From: Candidatus Thiosymbion ectosymbiont of Catanema sp. Cochon2018
Lineage (GTDB): Bacteria; Pseudomonadota; Gammaproteobacteria; Chromatiales; Chromatiaceae
Assembly (NCBI GenBank): GCA_011392765.1
Contig: WYCW01000005.1
Span: 244,454-308,453 of the forward strand
Reading direction: 5' to 3'
DNA: 64,000 bases
Every line of letters starts with the position of its first letter. Position 1 is the first letter of the stretch. Below are positions 1 through 7,954 of this stretch, piece by piece. The position numbers and the translations under genes are program-made. A model generated the notes under the pieces. It was not told the origin of the DNA, searched no databases, and worked only from the letters and a program-made list of their open reading frames with translations.

Positions 1-98
1 ACGAGGCGGCGATTCTCAGTGAAAAAACGGCGCTCGACACTGCCCGCGCCGGGTTGCTGGAAGAGATACGAAAGCAGGGGAAGGTGTATGGCCGATGA
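1..98 (+). CDS. MntA-like nucleotidyltransferase antitoxin, C-terminal end only
   Basis: Only the last 31 codons lie in the window, read from base 3 and ending in EIRKQGKVYGR plus TGA. The downstream gene is a HepT-type RNase, and its ATG at 88 lies inside this frame, so the two genes overlap by 11 bases. MntA proteins adenylylate and silence HepT, and they are normally encoded next to it with such an overlap. The assignment rests on context and on the typical charged C-terminus; the catalytic GSxxxGxxxxxSDxD region is outside the window. Confidence 0.6.
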   Translation, partial: EAAILSEKTALDTARAGLLEEIRKQGKVYGR

Positions 99-507
99 TG
101 TCCTGATCAACAAGGCGGCCACCATCGAAAGATGTGTGGCGCGGGCACGGGAGGAGTATGCCGCCGATCCCGATGGCTTTGCCCAGGACCGTACCCGTCA
201 GGATGCCGCCATCCTGAATATCCAGAGGGCCTGTGAAGCGGCGCTGGATATGGGGCAACACCTGATTCGGCGTGAACGGCTGGGGGTGCCGCAAAGCGCA
301 CGCGATGTCTTTGCCCTGTTGGCGCGGGGGGGATGGATAGACGCCGAGTCAGCCGATCTCCTCAAACGGATGGTCGGTTTTCGCAACATCGCCGTGCATG
401 ATTACCAAAGCCTGCAACTGCCCATCACCGTCAGCATTATCCGGAAACACCTCGATGATTTTCTGACCTACAGCAAGACCCTGTTGTTACGAGATGCATC
501 CCGATAA
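88..507 (+). CDS. hepT: HepT-like ribonuclease toxin (DUF86)
   Basis: 139 residues, the usual length for HepT/DUF86 HEPN toxins. Near residue 100 the protein reads RNIAVHDY, which fits the family's RX4-6HXY active-site motif. HepT proteins cleave RNA as dimers and are silenced by the adjacent MntA. I chose the ATG at 88 rather than 19 because the longer frame adds 23 arginine-rich residues that come from the out-of-frame MntA coding sequence. The gene looks intact. Its last bases run into a transposase remnant downstream. Confidence 0.82.
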   Translation: MADDVLINKAATIERCVARAREEYAADPDGFAQDRTRQDAAILNIQRACEAALDMGQHLIRRERLGVPQSARDVFALLARGGWIDAESADLLKRMVGFRNIAVHDYQSLQLPITVSIIRKHLDDFLTYSKTLLLRDASR

Positions 508-544
508 CAGGGCAATGCCATTGAGCACTGTATACCTCCAAGTG

Positions 545-745
545 ACACCCCATCGGGCACCGCTTGTTCAGCCAAGTCAAACGCAGCTTAAGCAGCGTCC
601 TATCCGTCAGGCTTTAGACCACATTCCGCCCCTTCAGGCCATGAGAAACTGGTACCAAAAACAGCCCAATTTGTTCAAAAAACGTGTCTATAATCTGCCG
701 GGACTTGACACTCTGATTAATATCTTAAAAGTAACGACCGGATAA
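545..745 (+). pseudogene. Transposase C-terminal remnant (IS481/IS3-like integrase fold)
   Basis: The frame contains PLQAMRNWYQKQPNLF followed by KKRVYNLPGLDT, which resembles the C-terminal end of IS481/IS3-type transposases. No DDE catalytic core, N-terminal helix-turn-helix or terminal repeats are present. A shorter, more decayed relative lies on the other strand at 3552-3640. The family assignment is from memory of the tail motif and is tentative. Confidence 0.4.
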
Positions 746-800
746 GCAACTATGTAATACCTTATCCACGTTTAGAATCGAAAAACCGATACAAACTGGA

Positions 801-1496
801 TCAGCGTGAGCGCAAGAACTCAGCGATATCAAACATAATCAGCGCCTTGTGCTCATTTCCTGCTTTGAGTTGTAGTTTGAGCCCTGAAACACCGGGAACA
901 GGCATCGTTATTTCCTTGTTTCGCAAAAGTTCATACAGCTCCTTTCGGCCTGCCTTTGACCCTAATGCACTGGCCACAAAACCTCCTCCCATCACGACAG
1001 TTTGGGAGATGAGGGCAACCTTACCGCCAGTCGAAAGATGTTTCCAATCGCGCTTGACTTTTTCAGCAACGCTGCGCTTGACATTTTCTATACCCCTTGA
1101 AATAGCGGGAATCTTCATGAGAGCGTCAAGAACATCACTAGCTTCGCCCTGACGTGCGGTTGGCGTTGGATGCCTAGGGTGGAGTTGAGGACGAGGTACG
1201 AGCGGCTGTTTTGGTTGAGCGACTCGCGGTGCCTGCTGTAACTTGGGGTTAAATTGGTTCTTCTCCGATTGGTTGTTTAGAGAGTCCAACAGACCGATGG
1301 CAATGACCTGATCCCTCTTATCACTCAGCCAGGTTGTTAAATCCTGTACAATCTTGGGGTGAATGTAGGGCGCATGCGTAAAAGAATACGGAAAATGGTT
1401 TTGTGTCACGCTAGTCGGCTCGGCAAATACGAACTCTGAGAGATTCGCCGCAGCCAGCGCAACAATTATAACTATACGAAAGCACGAAGGTTTCAT
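801..1496 (-). CDS. Secreted hypothetical protein with signal peptide
   Basis: 231 residues. Residues 1-25 form a Sec signal peptide (basic start, hydrophobic core, AxA-type end before EPTS), so the product is probably periplasmic or secreted. Residues about 95-125 are rich in Pro, Gln and Arg and look like a flexible linker. The C-terminal half has a Gly/Ala-rich hydrophobic stretch (GGKVALISQTVVMGGG) and a tail ending in IMFDIAEFLRSR. That tail reminded me of the ends of some DUF4157 proteins, but the HEXXH-type core of that family is absent. I do not recognise a function. Base composition is lower in GC than the metabolic genes of this window, which suggests acquired DNA. Confidence 0.5.
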   Translation of the reverse strand: MKPSCFRIVIIVALAAANLSEFVFAEPTSVTQNHFPYSFTHAPYIHPKIVQDLTTWLSDKRDQVIAIGLLDSLNNQSEKNQFNPKLQQAPRVAQPKQPLVPRPQLHPRHPTPTARQGEASDVLDALMKIPAISRGIENVKRSVAEKVKRDWKHLSTGGKVALISQTVVMGGGFVASALGSKAGRKELYELLRNKEITMPVPGVSGLKLQLKAGNEHKALIMFDIAEFLRSR

Positions 1497-1555
1497 TTAA
1501 AACGCACAAGATCCTGTAGACACGACATGCAAAACATGAATTTTTCAATGCGTCC

Positions 1556-1850
1556 TTATTCAATCCTGCTGGGCATATTCTCAAGCAATCTCTTGCCATG
1601 AATAACGGCCAGAATGGTGATTGTACAACCTCTGATTCTGTATATGAGGCGATAGCTATATACAAACATTCTTATCACCGATTTCCGGCACGATTCTTCC
1701 GATCAATGCCTGTTCTGGGATTTTACGGGATACGGCAAGTATTTTCGAAACAATGGCGCGCGCATAAAACTCAGAATCTCTCGCAATGTATTCCGCTATC
1801 GATTCGATATCTTCAGTTGCTTCCGGCGACCATTCTACTCTGTAGTCCAT
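1556..1850 (-). pseudogene. ParE/RelE-type toxin, frameshifted
   Basis: The first part reads MDYRVEWSPEATEDIESIAEYI, a typical ParE start, and continues to EIGDKNVCI before a stop at 1656. In the next frame the expected C-terminus follows at once: FVYSYRLIYRIRG, then TITILAVIHGKRLLE, ending at TAA 1556-1558. The two frames differ by one base, so a small indel near 1668-1680 broke a gene of about 97 codons. The start overlaps the upstream antitoxin gene, as in normal parDE operons. The antitoxin still looks complete, so the module appears to have lost its toxin. Confidence 0.8.
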
Positions 1851-2023
1851 CGACTGAATTTCCTCTCCACATCCGCTTGACTCATGGTTCCTTCCACATC
1901 GGCACGGTCGATACCTCTACGTATTTTTTCAACCACATAGAGATGATACTGAACATCTTCCAGCATGCACTCGTCCGGCAATCGATCGAGCAGCGACTTC
2001 ACTTCCTCTTTTGCCGTACTCAT
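1835..2023 (-). CDS. Antitoxin of the disrupted ParE module
   Basis: 62 residues, MSTAKEEVKSLLDRLPDECM onward, acidic and helical, as expected for a small type II antitoxin. The ATG at 2023 follows a GAGGTG ribosome site. The longer frame from 2074 adds 17 residues without such a site. The 3' end overlaps the start of the broken parE by 16 bases. The protein is short of clear ribbon-helix-helix signature residues, so the antitoxin role rests on position and size. Confidence 0.6.
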   Translation of the reverse strand: MSTAKEEVKSLLDRLPDECMLEDVQYHLYVVEKIRRGIDRADVEGTMSQADVERKFSRWTTE

Positions 2024-2061
2024 ATTCACCTCGTGATTTCCAGCTTTCACTAATGAGATTG

Positions 2062-2283
2062 CTACTGTTTCCACGAGAGTATTCGAGCACGCATCTCATC
2101 AATACTCGTTTCTCCCCAATACCGCGTAATATCCTCAACGCTATCACCTTGTCCGCGTTCAAGAAGGATCGCAAACTCCGTCGCTTTCCGCACTCCAAGT
2201 TGTTCAACCAGGACCGCCCATCCTTCCCGGAGAAGCGTCACCGCCTCTGTTGTTCCTGCTAGATGTATTTGTGTGCCTTTCAT
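2062..2283 (-). CDS. Small hypothetical protein upstream of the TA module
   Basis: 73 residues, starting MKGTQIHLAGTTEAVTLLRE. It is compact, predicted helical, with an acidic/aromatic C-terminus (ITRYWGETSIDEMRARILSW). It lies 38 bases upstream of the antitoxin on the same strand, so all three genes may be cotranscribed. I know no function. The position suggests a second antitoxin or another small accessory protein. The frame is clean and has a plausible start, but small size keeps confidence moderate. Confidence 0.5.
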   Translation of the reverse strand: MKGTQIHLAGTTEAVTLLREGWAVLVEQLGVRKATEFAILLERGQGDSVEDITRYWGETSIDEMRARILSWKQ

Positions 2284-2440
2284 ACAGTATCTCCTTGTTG
2301 TAACCATTCCACGAATTGTCGTGGGTTCATGACAGAAAAATATGTTTAACGAGATGCTTTACGGTGACTTTTTGTTGCTTGCTTAATTTGACTTCCATTG
2401 CGGGGCCTTTTATTGGCAGATAAAGGGACACCCATATTGT

Positions 2441-2526
2441 ATAGCAAGCACTAGATGGAAGTTCGCCGTAGTTATTCGCTGGGAGAAACCGCGGCAACAA
2501 GTCGTCCGCAGATCTCAACTCATTGT
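2441..2526 (-). repeat. 86-bp dispersed repeat, copy 1
   Basis: On the minus strand this reads CAATGAGTTGAGATCTGCGG and onward. It is closely similar to the plus-strand stretch 7116-7200, including the encoded phrase NELRSADDLLPR and then PANxxxELPS. The rest of the gap 2284-2686 shows no supported gene. Confidence 0.7.
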
Positions 2527-2686
2527 TTCCAGGTGCATTGATGGAGATATTCATGAATTTGATAAAGAAGCAATAGTTGTAGTATATAAGGCATTTCGCC
2601 GTATCTAAACACGGTAGAAAAAAGACACCCATTTTGTTTGACCTGATCTTCCCACTAAGCTACAACGTTTAGCTAGGAGTCCAACC

Positions 2687-2748
2687 ATGACCGCCCCTCG
2701 CTCCGCTCTTGTCTCCCTTGAAGACACCCCCTGGTATAGTGCCTGCTT
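2687..2748 (+). pseudogene. REP-associated transposase (RAYT/TnpA_REP), N-terminal stub
   Basis: An ATG at 2687 is followed by MTAPRSALVSLEDTPWY, the characteristic opening of Y1 REP-associated tyrosine transposases (VSLEDTPWYHCVSRC in full-length relatives). The match stops after about 20 codons and the frame then encodes unrelated sequence. A second RAYT N-terminal fragment on the other strand at 5200-5415 continues the same motif further. Confidence 0.6.
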
Positions 2749-2835
2749 ACTGCCCCAGGGACGGGGCGGGCAGGCGGCGAACCACCGCATCAAAGAACCA
2801 CGAATCTCAAAAGGATACCGTGCAAGGGTATAACC

Positions 2836-3396
2836 ATGGCCGAACCAGCCGAACGCCAAGCGACCTATGAGGACCTGCTACAGGTTCCGGCGCATTTTGT
2901 TGCCGAGATCGTCAATGGCCGTTTAGTCACCCATCCGAGACCAGCTCCGAGACATTTACAGGCAAGCTCATCACTCGGCGGAGAACTCAATGGTCCTTTC
3001 GACAAGGGTCGTGGTGGGCCAGGGGGGTGGCGGATCCTGGACGAACCCGAGCTGCATCTAGGTCCTCATATCCTGGTCCCAGATCTTGCGGGCTGGCGTC
3101 GAACACGCATGCCGAAGCTACCGGAAACCGCCTGGTTCGAGTTGGCCCCAGATTGGGTCTGTGAAGTCCTATCCCCCCGAACGGCCGCAGGCGATCGTAC
3201 CGAGAAGCTGCCGATCTATGCGAAATACGGCGTAGCGTACACCTGGCTCATCGATCCCCAATTGCGCACCTTGGAAGCCTTCAAAAATAATGCCGGAAAG
3301 TGGCGCCTGCTTACCACCTTGAATGACCAGGAGCGGGTATCGCTCCCCCCGTTCGATGCTATCGCATTTAATCTATCGTTGCTGTGGGCGGATTGA
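2836..3396 (+). CDS. Uma2-family PD-(D/E)XK nuclease (DUF820)
   Basis: 186 residues, the normal length of Uma2 proteins. Family landmarks are the opening (YEDLLQVPAHFVAEIVNGRL), the central ILVPDLAGWR with the acidic active-site Asp, the ELAPDWVCEVLSP strand carrying the second acidic residue, and the IYAKYGVAYTWLIDP helix/strand. Uma2 proteins have a restriction-endonuclease fold. They are abundant in cyanobacteria and large sulfur-bacterial genomes, usually with no known target. No operon partner is seen; the flanks are transposase fragments, which fits a mobile lifestyle. Confidence 0.85.
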   Translation: MAEPAERQATYEDLLQVPAHFVAEIVNGRLVTHPRPAPRHLQASSSLGGELNGPFDKGRGGPGGWRILDEPELHLGPHILVPDLAGWRRTRMPKLPETAWFELAPDWVCEVLSPRTAAGDRTEKLPIYAKYGVAYTWLIDPQLRTLEAFKNNAGKWRLLTTLNDQERVSLPPFDAIAFNLSLLWAD

Positions 3397-3551
3397 GGAA
3401 ACCTTTTTTCAAGCGACTAGCCCGTGGGGTGCGGTGGCAGCAAACCGCATCTTTGGACGGCGGCGTGCCCAACATTTTCCTGCGAATTAAAAACGAACGA
3501 CCTGATCGTCCGTTTGCTCCGCAAGCAATGCCGAAAAGCAATGGGACATTG

Positions 3552-3640
3552 AAAGTGTCGGGTCCCGGATGATTGCGAGGAATTTTTTTAAAAAGGTGGG
3601 GCTGTTGTGCATACCATCGTTGGAGGGTCTGGAGGGGCTT
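3552..3640 (-). pseudogene. Transposase C-terminal remnant, second copy
   Basis: The minus strand encodes PLQTLQRWYAQQPHLF followed by KKIPRNHPGPDT, clearly related to the remnant at 545-745 (PLQAMRNWYQKQPNLF). About 30 codons remain and both edges are abrupt. Confidence 0.4.
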
Positions 3641-3671
3641 TTTGTGGTGCAGGTTTTTCTTTGGGTGTCCT

Positions 3672-3798
3672 TTACTTTTCTTCGATTGAAAGCCCTGAAG
3701 TTTCAGCAATGATTGTCATACTGATCTCTTTTTTCTCCATTGCCTTTGCTACTTCAATCTTACTTTCCTTTAACCCCTCTTCTTTGCTTTTCTTTTAC
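3672..3798 (-). pseudogene. Rpn-family nuclease, C-terminal remnant
   Basis: Read on the minus strand the stretch gives KSKEEGLKESKIEVAKAMEK, then ISMTIIAETSGLSIEEK and TAA at 3672-3674. A Lys/Glu-rich repeat followed by a short helix ending in a TGLS-type motif is the standard tail of Rpn (PD-(D/E)XK_2) recombination-promoting nucleases; the gene at 25155 has the same tail type. A stop lies just upstream and the catalytic domain is missing. Confidence 0.6.
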
Positions 3799-3813
3799 CC
3801 TTCCTGATCCTCT

Positions 3814-4443
3814 CTAATCTGAAATGTCAGAATGTCGGGAACTGAGTATTCCTGTCAAAACCGAAAAAAGTTCTTCAAGGTCGGAAGGAACACGGTATGA
3901 ATCAATATCTTTTGATACCAGTTTTTCCTTTCTGTCAAGCTCTCCAAATCTCCATAAATCTCCGACCGTAACCGCTCCGTATATGGAAGCATCGCTTTCT
4001 TCAATATACTTGTCAGCCGCAATTAGTTCTACAGCCAACTGGCTGAATCCTTTTTCCATATCTGCTTTCTTAGCTTCGATAACTATCAGACTGATCTCCG
4101 ATCTTACAAAATAATCAATATTTCCTTTAAGCTGATTACTGACATATAGAGGGTATTCTATATCGATATCTATTTCAATATGATCCATCAGTTCCAGCAG
4201 AACCGGGGCAACCAGAACTTCCCGTTTTGCTGTTTCCGAGTTGAGTGAGATATGAGGCAGTTTTTCATAGAAAGTCTTTTTCAATTCTTCCAGCGAACCT
4301 TTGAAAGGATGTACGGGAAGATCGATCTTTTCCAGCCGGAACTGATAACCGAACTCTGCAATAATCTCTTTGGTAGGATTACTCAGTTCGAAATAATCGG
4401 AAAAAGTATATGATTTTCCTTCTTCAAGTATCGGTTTTCTCAT
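3814..4443 (-). CDS. PD-(D/E)XK-like nuclease-fold protein
   Basis: 209 residues. Near residues 110-135 the order IDYFVRSEISLIVIEAKKAD followed by QLAVELIAADKYI matches a PD-(D/E)XK core: Asp on one strand, ExK on the next, then a Gln-containing helix, as in HsdR-N-like proteins. The C-terminal YGAVTVGDLWRFGEL segment is shared in form with the protein at 24438 (IIYGAVTTGNTWKFLKY), so the two are distant relatives. There is no methyltransferase or helicase neighbour, so a full restriction system is not apparent. GC content is low compared with metabolic genes here. Confidence 0.6.
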   Translation of the reverse strand: MRKPILEEGKSYTFSDYFELSNPTKEIIAEFGYQFRLEKIDLPVHPFKGSLEELKKTFYEKLPHISLNSETAKREVLVAPVLLELMDHIEIDIDIEYPLYVSNQLKGNIDYFVRSEISLIVIEAKKADMEKGFSQLAVELIAADKYIEESDASIYGAVTVGDLWRFGELDRKEKLVSKDIDSYRVPSDLEELFSVLTGILSSRHSDISD

Positions 4444-4470
4444 AAATCACCTGTCAGCTTTTTCGATTGG

Positions 4471-4811
4471 GGTAGTATTATCACTTTGTTGCTTATTAAT
4501 AAATCACTTGATATAATTATCTGAGCTTTACGCTATTAGCCGAACAAAATTTAACCGAGGAAATTCTTATGGTATTACTACCCGTAAAATGCCCTGTCTG
4601 TAATGGTATTGATGTTACTAAACATGGCAACACCAGCAATGGCAAACAGAGTTTTATTTGCAAAGAACAGGCCTGTGAGGGCAAAACGTTATCCAGGATT
4701 ATTCCGAAAAAGGGCGGTTATCGGAAACGAAACAACAAATCATTGAGATGGCACTGAATGGCAGCGGCATTCGTGATACCGCGCGGGTACTGGGTATCAG
4801 TCCTGTGACCG
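4471..4811 (+). mobile_element. IS1-family relict with frameshifted InsA, right end missing
   Basis: The left terminal repeat GGTAGTATTATCACTTTGTT starts at 4471. The InsA-type frame begins at 4569 with a zinc-finger region (CPVCNGIDVTKHG ... CKEQACEG). Around 4735 the frame shifts, and the continuation QQIIEMALNGSGIRDTARVL is read in another frame. The element stops near 4811 against toxin-gene DNA, with no InsB and no right end. Related relicts lie at 51962-52281 and 53741-54007. Confidence 0.75.
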
Positions 4812-4931
4812 AAGGGAAATCGACTAACGAGACACCGCCGGGTGTTCTTGGACATGGGTGACCACGCTCCAGGAAATTGGATGACACGGGCGATTGCCGC
4901 GTACACTTCCTTCGTGGAGGTAGAATCTCAT
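4812..4931 (-). pseudogene. RelE/ParE toxin remnant
   Basis: An ATG at 4931 overlaps the antitoxin stop as ATGA. The frame starts MRFYLHEG, and then the typical C-terminal part appears in another frame: EVYAAIARVIQFPGAW and TRRCLVSRFPFG. The middle of the gene is missing and the end is cut by the IS1-like relict. Only fragments of an ordinary roughly 95-residue toxin remain. Confidence 0.65.
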
Positions 4932-5160
4932 CTCCCGTGTTTCGATCGGATTTTCGAGAAGACCTCTTCGCCGGGGACGAGCTAGCTCCGCCAGCCTCAA
5001 CGTGGGTGATGCGGCGCTCCGCCTCTTTGGCCCACAGTCGGTCAACCTCTTCGTCGAGCGGCAGGTTGAGGCTGGCGATAAGCTTTTCCACTAGACCCAA
5101 ACGAGCGTCCGCAGGAAGAGAGAGGACTTCCTCTGTAATTCGGTCAGTAGTCGTTACCAC
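4928..5160 (-). pseudogene. Addiction-module antitoxin (PF09720 type), frameshifted
   Basis: The GTG at 5160 follows an AGAGGT site. The frame reads TDRITEEVLSLPADARLGLV, then DEEVDRLWAKEAERRI and VEAGGAS, the classical unstable-antitoxin pattern. The expected VPGEEVFSKIRSKHGR ending is present but in a different frame, so a single-base indel near 4970-4985 breaks the gene. Both members of this TA pair are therefore dead. Confidence 0.7.
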
Positions 5161-5199
5161 GGTGTACCTCTTTCCATATACCATTTGAAGCACACGTCC

Positions 5200-5415
5200 C
5201 AACCGCGTAGGCGGCCACATCAATGGCAAACAGAGCGGCAAACTATTGAATACGCTCGACAATCCAACCGCGGTGGTGGTCGAAATTCAGGCCCGAGAAT
5301 CGGGCTTCACCACACAAGAAGGCGTGGCGCACGCAGCGGGATACACAGTGATACCAAGGGATATCCTCAAGGGAAGTAACTCTCGAATATAAATGATAGC
5401 AGAAAACGTGGTCTG
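5200..5415 (-). pseudogene. REP-associated transposase (Y1/RAYT), N-terminal remnant
   Basis: The minus strand encodes VTSLEDIPWYHCVSRCV and RHAFLCGEARFSG, the N-terminal hallmark of TnpA_REP. A stop after ERIQ is followed in another frame by FAALFAIDVAAYAV, the next expected segment. The HuH motif and catalytic Tyr region are absent. REP-like palindromes are frequent in this window, and such transposases are linked to them. Confidence 0.65.
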
Positions 5416-5541
5416 TCCCTGAAGTATCCCCGCAAATCAGCCCGCGTAGTTGGGCAAAGCCCGTAGATACTCTGTTTCGATGCAAGTCCAATGTGCCTCC
5501 TGTTCCACAAAAATTCACCTTCGATACATAAATTAGATTGA

Positions 5542-6490
5542 TCAGGAAGCCGTTTCGAGGGGGGTGTAGAAACGGCTGCTGTCGAAGGGGGTGCGGTTCT
5601 TGCGCATGGCGTGGATGGCGTGCAGGAGCTTGCGCATGGCGGTACAGAGAGCCTGGAGCTTCTTCCGGCCACGGTTCTCAATCAGATGGTGGTAGTAGGC
5701 CCTGACCGTGGGATCATGTTGTGCGGCGCTGAGCGCGGGCCTGTAGAGGGCGATGCGCAGGTAGCGGTTGCCGGCCTTGGAGAGTCGAGGCTTTTGTTGA
5801 CGCTGGAGCCGGACTGGTATTGCCGGGGATCGAGTCCGGCCATGGCGACCCATTGTTTCGCGGTCATGTCCTCAGGCAAGACCAGCCGTTCGCCGAGGAG
5901 TGAGATGGCGCTGGCGGCGGCGATGCCGGTGACGCTGACTAGGAGTTCGAAGATCTGCTGGCGTTCCTCCTCGCTAGCGATGAGGTCGAAGACCCGCTGG
6001 CGCAGGTGTTCGATCTGGGCCTCGAGGTGGGCAATGCTGTGGTGCAGATCAGCGATCAGGAAGTCGGGCGTGGTGGCGGTTTGCGCAAGGGCATGGAGCT
6101 GGTTTTTGGTTCGGGTTCGGAGCTGGTTGAGGGCGGCGATGCGGCGGGCACAGGCGCGGATGGCGAGGGCCAGGTCATCGGGGCGTTGCCAGGGCTCGAA
6201 GGGCATGCGCCGGGCAAACTCGGCGAGGACCGCGGCATCGACGGCATCGGTCTTGGGGTTAACCACCATGAGGGGGGGCCCGGCGTCCTCCAGGGCGAGG
6301 GCCAAATCGAGGTGATACTGGCCGGTGGCCTCCAGGCAGACGCGGTTTACCTTTGCCTTGCGCAAGCGGTTGCTCAGGGTTCGTGCCCGTGGGGGGTATT
6401 GTTGAATTCACGGGGTTTTCTGGTGCGACCGTCGCGAGCAATGACCAGGGTGACGGTTTTGCTGCTGACATCGATTCCGGCAACGTTCAT
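5542..6490 (-). pseudogene. IS110-family transposase with two frameshifts
   Basis: The ATG at 6490 starts MNVAGIDVSSKTVTLV, the IS110 DEDD N-terminal strand. A stop near 6375 interrupts it. The main frame resumes with VCLEATGQYHLDLAL, PKTDAVDAAVLAEF and the C-terminal Transposase_20 region (LLVSVTGIAAASAISLLGE). A second break lies in an A-run near 5788, after QSGSSVNK, and the end (KPRLSKAGNRYLRIALY) is read in the next frame. The protein would be about 315 residues if repaired. A CTAG-flanked repeat element starts about 30 bases beyond the start codon. Confidence 0.85.
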
Positions 6491-6522
6491 GAGCGGTTTC
6501 TCGGAAGCAAAAAAGGCGCTAG

Positions 6523-6758
6523 GATTCCTTGAGGGACCCGGATCTTTACCAATGGGTCAAGTTTGTGCACGGCACAAAAACTCACATCTCCTCATGCAGC
6601 ACTTGGGGGTATTGCGCCCATTGTTTTTATCCGCAGATTACGCAGATTTTCGCAGATTAAGAATAGAAATAATCTGCGAAAATCTGCGTAATCTGCGGAT
6701 AACAAGTTTGTTCGCTGCACAAAAAATTCACGCCTCGTCGGTCTGAGGCAGAGCCTCG
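6523..6758 (-). mobile_element. CTAG-flanked non-autonomous element, copy A (236 bp)
   Basis: The element is bounded on both sides by CTAG (6519-6522 and 6759-6762). One end reads GATTCCTTGAGGGACCC, the other GCCTCGTCGGTCTGAGGC. Between them lies a 32-base inverted repeat of TCCGCAGATTACGCAGA (about 6629-6702) and the motif TTTGT(G/T)C..GCACAAA near each end. It has no coding capacity. Its whole layout is repeated in the opposite orientation at 60760-60981. Confidence 0.7.
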
Positions 6759-6797
6759 CTAGGATCATGACCTGGTTCCCCGACCCTGAACCCTCGC

Positions 6798-7052
6798 CTA
6801 CAGCGCCATGCGGAGAAATGTGGGTTCTACATCAACGCCGATGGGCTCACACTCATGTTTCGCTAGAAACCGCGAAACAATTCCCTCTCCACAACCTACG
6901 TCGAGGCACTTACCGCGCAACCATTTAGGAAGTAGTAGTTCGAGGGCGGGGTCGAGCACGTACTTTCTAAAAGGATCGAGGTTTTTGTCAATCGCTTTGA
7001 CCCACGCTAACGCGTTGGCTTCCCATTCTTTCTTGATTGACAAATCTGGCAT
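6798..7052 (-). pseudogene. SAM-dependent methyltransferase, N-terminal fragment
   Basis: 84 residues with motif I of class I methyltransferases, KCLDVGCGEGIVSRFL, near residues 47-62, followed by the acidic motif II strand (PIGVDVE). Class I enzymes usually run to 200 or more residues. Here the frame ends at FLRMAL with a stop and then repeat DNA. The start is intact, so this is a 3'-truncated gene with no expected activity. Confidence 0.6.
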
Positions 7053-7115
7053 GGCTAAAGAGTCAATTAGACATGGAATCGGGATGGCTGATCGGAAATA
7101 TTAGAACCAGTTGCA

Positions 7116-7200
7116 ATGAGTTAAGATCTGCGGACGACTTGTTGCCTCGGCCTCTTCCAGCGAACGACTGCGTTGAACTTCCGTCTGGTTCTTGGTCCCT
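7116..7200 (+). repeat. 86-bp dispersed repeat, copy 2
   Basis: Plus-strand copy of the repeat at 2441-2526, with about one mismatch in every six bases. It starts CAATGAGTTAAGATCTGCGG. The gap 7053-7258 otherwise shows no gene. Confidence 0.7.
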
Positions 7201-7258
7201 ATGGTTGCCGCGTCTATGCGAGTCGGACGATGCAGTATCGAGGGTTAATACGGTTGTT

Positions 7259-7477
7259 CTACCTCTCCCTTCCTTCACGGATGATATCGACAATTTCTTC
7301 TTTTGTAATTTTCGCCTTTATTGAGGGAACATTTAAGGGAGAAGTCGCTATTTTTTCAGGAATCAAAGCAAAGGTATGCCCATCCTTCCTTCTAATTAAA
7401 ACTTTTCCGGTATTTTCAGCTTGTTCAAGGACAATCGCAAGTTTCCCCCGGGCTTCTGAATATGTATAGACATGCAT
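7259..7477 (-). CDS. Phd/YefM-type antitoxin
   Basis: 72 residues. MHVYTYSEARGKLAIVLEQA and VLIRRKDGHTFALIP follow the Phd/YefM pattern of a strand, a helix and a DNA-binding hairpin. An AGGGGTG ribosome site precedes the ATG. It starts one base after the stop codon of the PIN gene, so the order is toxin first and antitoxin second, the reverse of most phd-vapC operons. Phd proteins repress their own promoter and neutralise the partner. This gene looks intact whereas its PIN partner is shortened. Confidence 0.75.
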   Translation of the reverse strand: MHVYTYSEARGKLAIVLEQAENTGKVLIRRKDGHTFALIPEKIATSPLNVPSIKAKITKEEIVDIIREGRER

Positions 7478-7478
7478 T

Positions 7479-7745
7479 TCACCCCTCCAGTGTTGAAATC
7501 TTGAGATTCTGTGCTGTTTCTTTCAATTCTAAATCCAATGTCAGAATTGGTGCTTTTTGTCTCAAAGCACAATCTAACAAATATGCATCATATGCATACA
7601 TAGCTGAGAATGCATTTCCAATCTCCCAAGGGATAGAGCCTGGACCAATCAGCGCATTACCAGTTATCAATTCAATAATTTTATCTCTTTCTGGCTCATC
7701 CACAATGACAGCAATCAATGCGGAGGTATCAATTACAATATCCAT
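7479..7745 (-). CDS. PIN-domain toxin with in-frame internal deletion
   Basis: 88 residues instead of about 130. MDIVIDTSALIAV carries the first catalytic Asp, WEIGNAF the conserved Glu and LTLDLEL the last Asp. Between SAM and YAYDAYLLDC about 40 residues of the usual helical middle are missing, with the frame kept. The third acidic site (YDAY) follows directly. Whether such a short PIN protein folds is doubtful. The start overlaps a HicB remnant upstream. Confidence 0.6.
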   Translation of the reverse strand: MDIVIDTSALIAVIVDEPERDKIIELITGNALIGPGSIPWEIGNAFSAMYAYDAYLLDCALRQKAPILTLDLELKETAQNLKISTLEG

Positions 7746-7888
7746 TTGGATAACGTCTCCACATAAAGTTCCACTGCTTCCTTCATATTCGCTAACACCT
7801 CGTCAAGCGAATCTCCCTGCGTATGACATCCTTTCATTTGCGGGCAATCCGTATTCATCTTTTTCAATTAAGCTGAGAATATCGGGCT
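7733..7888 (-). pseudogene. HicB antitoxin remnant
   Basis: The minus strand reads GCHTQGDSLDEVLANMKEAV then ELYVETL, the standard HicB core (LPGCHTQGDTLDEALANIKEA in intact relatives). The preceding LSLIEKDEYG strand lies in another frame. The N-terminus, C-terminal DNA-binding part and HicA toxin are all gone. The PIN gene uses the end of this remnant as its start region. Confidence 0.6.
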
Positions 7889-7954
7889 GAGGGGAATGCT
7901 AGTTTACCGGAAAGATTAGGTCAAACAAAGTGGGTGTCCTCTAATTGCTCTAAC

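Noticed and set aside
3607..3807. 66-residue hydrophobic plus-strand frame
   Set aside because: It is antisense to an Rpn nuclease tail that is recognisable on the minus strand.
5780..5800. Programmed frameshift in the IS110 transposase
   Set aside because: The A-run is short, and the gene has another stop near 6375. IS110 transposases are normally a single frame, so decay is simpler.
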